A stretch of 64,000 nucleotides of DNA from Bactericera cockerelli (taxonomy: Eukaryota; Arthropoda; Insecta; Hemiptera; Triozidae): assembly GCA_024516035.1 (NCBI GenBank), contig CM044959.1, positions 26,330,070-26,394,069 on the forward strand, in the 5' to 3' direction. The translations under genes and the position numbers were made by a program. The notes under the pieces are model-generated. The model was not told the DNA's origin, ran no database searches, and worked only from the letters and a program-made list of their open reading frames with translations. Positions 57,770 through 64,000 of this stretch are shown here, piece after piece; within the stretch, counting starts at the first letter, position 1; each line of letters opens with the position of its first letter.

Positions 57770-59640
57770 TTTTCTTTATACTAAGGATAACTATCAATAG
57801 TTTGTGCTATAATATCGTGTTCAACAAATACTTTCGAAAAATTCAAGATATTACATTCATATTTTTCCAAGATGAAAAAAAATAAAATAAAATATAAATA
57901 AATAGTTTATATACTCTTTATGAGTAATATTAGTTTATATACTCTGTAATCCATGTAATACAAGGAGAATAAATTATTGTTGTATTTCAGAAACATAAAC
58001 TGTCCTAACTCAAGGTGAGGTCTAATCCTGTCCAAGAAATGTTTATCTCCATGAATGAAGTGTGGTGATCCTTGTTATAAAACTTATTTCGTTATCATCA
58101 CCCTCACTAATGATTTTTATTTATTTATTACACAGTTCATATTTTCTGTGGAAGATCCCGTGTCCCCCAAGTAATCCTCCTCTGATGAGCGAGAAGACAC
58201 ACAATTCTCTCAAGGAACTCTTTGAAAAATATCCGACCAAATTGTACACGGAATATTTTCCGTGTAAAAGATCTGAATTCATCACTATATTCAGCACATC
58301 TAAACGGGTGTGATGTATGGTGATTTAGGATAATCTATCACGAGAGCAGGAGGGGGCACTCTTCTGAGTTTCAATAATCAAATAATCACTCAGATACAAT
58401 ACCCTGCCAGGGAGGGGTCACAGATTTCAAGTAGGGTTTTATTATTTGAATTTTCCAGAGCTCTTTAAAATAGATAAGTCGTAGAAGTTGGTACAAGTGT
58501 CCTTGAGATGATCAGTATGAACAACATTTATAATTTACCATTCATATTTTCTACACCTGGCTACATTTTGTCAGCATTTGTATTAGAAATAAATAGCTTT
58601 TTTTAATTACAGAAATGTTATATACACACCATCGAAGGCTGGCGTGGAAGAAAATGAGCCCAGAACACTCGCAGCGTTTGAATTCTCTTATAACCAAGTT
58701 TGAATATACATAAATTCAAATATTTCATTTAAAACTTTCAGAGCACAGGAAATTTTTTTTAGTCCAAAACCGTTTCTAAATGCGGCAGACATTGACAAAT
58801 GAACCCTCTCCAACATGAAAATCAAGGCTTCCTGAGTTCGATGAGTCTCCATTTCGATGGATTGATGAAATATTAAAGTAGGGTTGGGTTTCAGGCTCAG
58901 GTGACTCTGATGTGGGATGTGGGGAACTCAATACAAATCACAGAAACCATTCGATACACGAATAGTGAAATTTCATAGATTGCAATTTAAAAGTCTTTTC
59001 CCTAACCCAACCCCTAAAAAAAGATGAACTTTGACACAAGGTTACAAGCCCCATTTTTTCACCAACACGAAACCTACTCCATTATAAAATCATATTAATA
59101 TCATCATCAGCGAGTAACTTTCTTATTCAACAAGTCTTGCTCTGTAAATTTTCACATTTTTCAAGCAGTCATAATTTTTTTCAGGTAAGAGTATAAACCA
59201 CATAGATAATATCTGTAGAGAACAGCAAACATTTTCGAATGTAAAATAAAACAGGGAAAACCAATGTTGCACGAAGGATATATTTAAATTCTAAAGGAAC
59301 AAGATTGGTTGGAAAAAAGTGAAAACATTGTCCGGTTATTTTAATGAAAAGAAAAAAAAAACAGTGAATTCTACCTTCAAAGACTACTCAAATAAATGCA
59401 CTCTGATGCTTTCCTGTAAAAACCATGTATTCAGTCAGATGTCTGATACAGCACGAATTGTGACAAACGGCTATTAACCTCAGTAGTAACCGTAAAATAG
59501 AGTATTTATTATGTATAGAATAAAGTAAAATCAAAGAGTTCGCAGCTAGACACTCCAGCGTCCCGGCGGGTGAGGAAGCATCATCAGAGCAGAAGTCATC
59601 ACACGGATTTCAATCAAGACTCACACAAGATATTTCCCAG
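57770..59640. other. No supportable gene
   Basis: About 1.9 kb, AT-rich. A plus-strand frame at 58,062-58,313 ends in a charged stretch (MSEKTHNSLKELFEKY), but I know no family for it and see no flanking support. Otherwise nothing. Confidence 0.5.
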
Positions 59641-59657
59641 ACGAGAGCAAGACACAA

Positions 59658-59675
59658 GGGGGGGGGGGGGGGGGG
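59658..59675. repeat. Poly-G tract of 18
   Basis: An uninterrupted run of 18 G. Such tracts are unstable and often miscounted; it could form a G-quadruplex with neighbouring G runs (59,727-59,735 and 59,897-59,907). Confidence 0.9.
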
Positions 59676-59730
59676 CGTACCCCCCTCCGGTGAAAGTTCA
59701 CAGGAAAGAGGATCAGAGAGAAAGTAGAGG

Positions 59731-59762
59731 GGGGAGGGAGAGAGAGAGAGAGAGAGAGAGAG
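59731..59762. repeat. (GA)n microsatellite
   Basis: Alternating GA for about 32 bp within a purine-rich stretch from 59,700. It could bind GAGA-type factors in an insect, which is inference only. Confidence 0.9.
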
Positions 59763-59963
59763 GAGGCAACAGGAAGAAGATGTTGCAGGGCAATCCATTT
59801 TGTATACATATTTTCTCTCAACCCATCCGTGAAATAAATTATTTACTAAATCGTTTTTTTTCCGCCGCCACCACCACCATCATGGGGTGTTGAGAAGGGG
59901 GGGGGGGCAAGGGAGGGAGGAGAGATTTTTACTTTCATTTTCTCTCCTGCACTTTTTGTGTCT

Positions 59964-59964
<1 letters not shown>

Positions 59965-60006
<42 letters not shown>
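59965..60006. repeat. (CT)n microsatellite
   Basis: Alternating CT for about 42 bp, followed by CCCTCTCC and CTCCTCCTCCTC. It is complementary to the GA tract 200 bp to its left, so the two could pair as a long hairpin. Confidence 0.9.
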
Positions 60007-60009
<3 letters not shown>

Positions 60010-60309
60010 TCCCCTGCTCCTCCTCCTCCTCTGTGATCTACCATTTCAAGGTGAATGCTGGAGGTGGATGCGTTTGGTAGGTTGGGATTGGGAAATTGTT
60101 GGGTATTTGGAAAGTTAGAATGGTTAGAATGGCAGGAGGTTTCTTCTCTTGTTCTCCTAAGTGGGTTAGAAGCATATTTGATTACAAGCCGTTTGATTTA
60201 CAGTTGGGTTTCTGGGGACCGATCAACAATACATTGTCATGTTTGGACGCTACGCGAAGGAAGATAGATACATAACTTGATTACGAAAGTTTTACTTAGA
60301 AATTGTATA

Positions 60310-60327
60310 TGTGTGTGTGTGTGTGTT
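60310..60327. repeat. (TG)9 microsatellite
   Basis: Nine TG units following TATA. It is short, and I see no function. Confidence 0.85.
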
Positions 60328-60329
60328 TG

Positions 60330-61010
60330 TTTTATTTAACTGGATTTTTCTAAATTGTACCAACCAAACATAATCGATAATCATTCAAGCAGTGACTATG
60401 GTTTTCCAGTGCGGTCTTCCTGTCTTAAAGGCTGACGTCATCTCATCAGACATTTCCAGCAGAGCGACATAAATAAGTCATCATATGAACATATTATTAA
60501 AGTTACAGGCGAGCACTTGAGTCAAGACTCCACGACGCGACGTATCATTTCCAATCAAACACGCTAATTATAAAATTAATAATGAATCGAGTAATTAATA
60601 AGTTTCCAAAGAAAAGAGCTCCCGCGAGTAAAAAATTCAATTCTCTTAATATCGGGTCACACTTATTTGTAAAGCTTGATAGAAAATGTGGGTAAAGTAG
60701 GTACCTATGTGATTTAGAGTTCACGTTTGGAAAGCACAGGGTCAAAAAGAAGTCTGTTATATGTGAAATGGAGGTACTGTATATACAAGTAAGTGTAATA
60801 ATAATAACACTCTTTAGTGGAATGTAACCACCGGGCGAGGTTAATGCTCAAAGCATTTTCTTCCACCTAACTCTTATTATCTAAATGTACATACTGACAT
60901 AACAAGAGTCATATGACTTCATGATTGAAAGCAATAGTTCAAAGTAAAACTGACCAAATTTAATCACAAGAAATAGAAAGAACACACATTTTTTCTATTT
61001 CTTTAAGAAA
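60330..61010. other. No supportable feature
   Basis: AT-rich, no gene, no repeat with clear ends. Confidence 0.5.
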
Positions 61011-61014
61011 AATT

Positions 61015-61105
61015 TCATGACCGGGAATTGAACCACGAGTCTCGTAGTTGAAATGTATGAAAATACGAGTGCTCTCAGGTCCACCCCGCAAGGCAGACAT
61101 CGGCC
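61015..61105 (-). mobile_element. tRNA-like SINE relic
   Basis: The minus strand reads GCCTTGCGGGGTGGACCTGA, GAGCACTCGTATTTTC, ACTACGAGACTCGTGGTTCA and ATTCCCGGTCATG, i.e. a B-box with arms and a CACTCGTA-ACGAG stem. It is not a canonical tRNA. This is a single copy, so the family is uncertain. Confidence 0.4.
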
Positions 61106-61109
61106 AACA

Positions 61110-63400
61110 TGTCTCCTCCTTTCAAGCTGAATTTTTTTTCTTCCGTTGTTCTACCAACCCCTCATAGATAGTTAACTAGACACCATCAGAGATGACAGGC
61201 AGAAAATTTCAAGGATCATCAGTTTAGGAACATTTTTAAATAAGGTTCGCGATCAAACAAAGCAAAGTCCTGTGGGGTCTCAATATAATAACTTTTAAGA
61301 GTGCCATGAATGACACTACATGGACAATTGGACACTGGGTAGTATATGAGAGTATATACTGTACTATACCATTACCAGGTTGCTGCACCCTGAAAACTCC
61401 ACCAGAGTACTTCATTTATTAATACTCCTAATTTATAAAATAAAAAGACCCCCTCCCGTGTCGGTGGATGAATTTGAATTTTACGGTCGAAAAATATAAT
61501 TACTGGTTCCATCATACGAACCTCATGGAACAACCAAAACTTTGTTCCATCTTTTTAATTATTATTTTCTGCATAATATTCCTTGCTTGTTGTTCATGTA
61601 TTATGCATGTCGGAGCTATTACAACAACTTTTCTTGACTTGTCAGGTTTTGGTTTTCCGGATGGAAAATTACAATGGGTAAAACAAGTTGAAACTTGTCA
61701 AGAAACAAGTGGGAGGTGAAACAGACCTTTCTCAATTGGGAAAAGTTTTGGCCCCTCCCCTCCCCTGTCTGAATAATTGATTCCAGTGGGAGAGGGGAGG
61801 GTTTAACAGGTCCGCCTCCAGACTTCATTACTCCCCTTAGACACGGGCCAAACTTTTAAAACTGACTTTCAATAGTTTAACGATGTCCAAGAACTGAACA
61901 TCTGTGGGGTCATCATACATCCAAGACTATTTCTTTGAATTCTTTGTTCATAAAAAAAAGACATGCTTATTGGAAAAAAGAAGAAGAAAATCACGGTTAG
62001 ATCAAAAAACTGTAGATAGTGTACGTACATTGGCACAAGTTGGATCACTTTGAGACCTTTGAGTTTTGTGGTAGGATCGGAGACTAATCTGAGTAAGAAT
62101 TTAGGGTGGGTAAAGGCAACAGGCATAGGGTTATCAAAAATAATCCAAGGGGAAACTGGGATATATATTTTTAACCTTATATTTTGCATTTTTTTGCTCG
62201 ATCTCCAATATTTGACCACCGTTTGATACGCAAAAAAATGGAATATTAGGTGTCAAAACTAGATACCTATATTGTTTCCAGTGTTTTACTTGAAAACCCG
62301 ATTTTAAGAACTACTTCTGGTCCTAAATTTGGTGATTTTAACAACAACTTTTGGTCCCATTTGCGTTGTGGCTCAAAATGACCTGATAAAAAAATGTTCA
62401 ACATAGCTGAACTTCGAACCAAGACGGACCAACAGTTAAGGTGGTCAGTATGAAGTAGATATTATCTTCAGGCAAGGTCAGAGATCCTCAGATGAAGGAG
62501 AAATAAACGGAAATAAAAAACAAACTCCAAGGGAGGAAGTAGCCCAGGCAAATTAGTGCTAAAATGGGGTCTAGCGTGAAAAAATTGCTCAATAGCTGGA
62601 AATCGTTTTAAACCCTTAAAGGGGTCCTGAATAATGGGTATATGAGTTTGCGACGGATTTTAGGTAGTGCTTCCGAGTTTAGGGCCTAAATAGTGCAAAT
62701 TTTTTGCACTTTTTTTAAAATTGCGCTTATAACTCAAAATGTATTTATTCTACAGAAAATTTTACTCAATTCTTATTTAAGGAACATGCGTCTAATGACG
62801 TTTGAATCATTAAAAAAGGTTAAGCCGTTCAGCCACAATCGCTCCTCAAAGATGGGTGGTTTTTTCAAACATAGCTCAAATTCTGAAAATTCTCAACTTT
62901 TAACGCCTGTAAGTCAAAAAGGACTGCACCAATTGAAAAATTTAATAGAATCGAACTTGTAGAAAATGTAATTTTAAGTAAAATACTGTTTGAAATTTGA
63001 AATTTGCTCACTCCAGTGCTGAGATATGATTTTTCGTCCCTAGCGCCAAATTTCCGCTAAGGCAGTGCAACGCAAGAAACTTCATCTGAACTCTAAAATT
63101 CTCATATTCTTACAACTTTTCAAGCAAAACTGAACGTAATCTATTGAATTCAGTCGAATAGGTAATTTAAAATTTTGAGAAACTTGCACTGAATTTTACT
63201 AAGATCTTCACTGAACATGTTGTGATTTCAAGACAGCTGGCACACTATGGAGGATGTAACTTGTTTTATATGCGGGAACATTGTGCAAGAAGGAATATTA
63301 ATAATAATATAATAATAAAAATGCATTTTCTTTGTGTTGTTATGTCACAGTTTTAGTGGGTAGCGCAGAATCATAGAACTTTGCCAGTTTAATTTACAAT
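61110..63400. other. No supportable gene
   Basis: About 2.3 kb of non-coding DNA. At 61,745-61,800 the motif CCCCTCCCCTCCCC is mirrored by GGGAGAGGGGAGGG, a small inverted pair. Around 62,690-63,200 phrases such as GCTTATAACTCAAAATG and AAAAAGGACTGCACC suggest part of a dispersed repeat, but no ends are seen. Confidence 0.45.
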
Positions 63401-63403
63401 ATC

Positions 63404-63549
63404 TTGTATTATTTGAGTGCCTATGATTCAGCCACTGGTCGCTGCTTCATATCAAAGCAGCTACTCTTTTTTCCTCACGACTCACGAAGTATGAGTGGAC
63501 CCCGAACATCCAAGTACAGAGCTACAGAGCAGAAAAAATCCCATCCCGC
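63404..63549 (-). mobile_element. tRNA-SINE (family E) body, headless inverted copy
   Basis: Near-identical in reverse complement to 63,856-64,000: GATTCAGCCACTGGTCGCTG, CATATCAAAGCAGCTACTC, TTCCTCACGACTCACGAAGT, GGACCCCGAACATCCAAGTA and CAGAGCTACAGAGCAG. It stops at ATCCCATCCCGC, just where the tRNA head of the other copy begins, so it is 5'-truncated. Confidence 0.8.
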
Positions 63550-63789
63550 AGAAAAAAATTTCCTCACGGCCTCTTGTCACACGGCTTCCGTTTCTTGCTT
63601 CTTTTTCGGCCTTTACAGTGTTTGACTCCTTCGTGTAGACACCTTTGCGACACTTCTCGTGAAGTATAACAGATCTCTGAGTCTGTAACCACGTGTGATG
63701 CACATCATTTCTCCTCCTGCTGTCCTCAATGAACATTCGAAGTGACTTTTCCTTTAATATTCCTCTATCTTTGCCTTTAATATGTTGTA

Positions 63790-64000
63790 GTCACTGTAGC
63801 CGAGTGAGTTAGCGCGCTAGGTATTGCACGCATGGTGACCTGGGTTCAATTCCCAGCGGGATGGGATTTTTTCTGCTCTGTAGCTCTGTACTTGGATGTT
63901 CGGGGTCCACCATACTTCGTGAGTCGTGAGGAAAAAAGAGTAGCTGCTTTGATATGAAGCAGCGACCAGTGGCTGAATCATAGGCACACAAATAATACAA
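63790..64000 (+). mobile_element. tRNA-SINE (family E), cut by window end
   Basis: The tRNA-like head CACTGTAGCCGAGTGAGTTA (A box) and ACCTGGGTTCAATTCCCAGC (B box) is joined to the body shared with 63,404-63,549. It runs into the last base of the window, so its 3' end is unknown. The two copies form a 145-bp inverted repeat about 306 bp apart. Confidence 0.85.

Noticed and set aside
58062..58313. Small gene with an MSEKTHNSLKELFEKY segment
   Set aside because: No known family, no splice or promoter support, and the upstream half looks like random hydrophobic translation.

Overview
This is animal nuclear DNA, most likely from an insect. It is AT-rich, has GT-AG spliceosomal introns, is dense in tRNA- and 5S-rRNA-derived SINEs, MITEs and DNA transposons, and carries one clear arthropod host gene: a large coding exon of the E-protein/daughterless bHLH factor. 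I could not fix the species.

Layout. (1) 1-25,648 is very low-quality sequence: almost every homopolymer is stretched, and no reading frame looks like a real protein. It reads like raw long-read gap filling. Three SINE relics can still be read through the noise (about 765-930, 16,130-16,205, 20,689-20,870), so it is probably genuine DNA of the same genome, badly called. (2) 25,649-25,748 is a 100-N gap. (3) 25,749-41,718 is repeat-rich intergenic or intronic DNA of normal quality: a hAT element with a perfect 8-bp target duplication, a TTAA-flanked piggyBac-like MITE, an exact 51-bp minisatellite bordered by two hairpins, a mariner-type foldback MITE, a Tigger/pogo relic, and many SINEs. (4) 41,719-43,368 (minus) is the daughterless exon with the bHLH domain. 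(5) 45,046-55,233 is a roughly 10.2-kb DNA transposon that I interpret as CACTA/EnSpm-like. It has CACGCT termini, subterminal ATGCAT/TTCATAA-type repeats and two genes on the plus strand. The first is a four-exon, about 605-residue SAM-domain protein. The second is a C2H2 zinc-finger plus DDE-like transposase that starts 62 bp later and is interrupted by at least one frameshift. At least four younger insertions are nested in it. (6) 55,234-64,000 is non-coding DNA with a perfect-TSD tRNA SINE, a TIR-flanked 1-kb segment, a GA/CT/poly-G tract and an inverted SINE pair at the right edge.

How the parts relate. The daughterless exon is transcribed leftward. Its N-terminal exons are not visible, so the DNA to its right, including the whole 10-kb transposon, may be its upstream intron. 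The SINEs share one 3' body but carry different heads (tRNA-like or 5S-rRNA-like), which points to head swapping within one LINE-mobilised lineage. The most notable system is the two-gene transposon that pairs a SAM-domain protein with the transposase.
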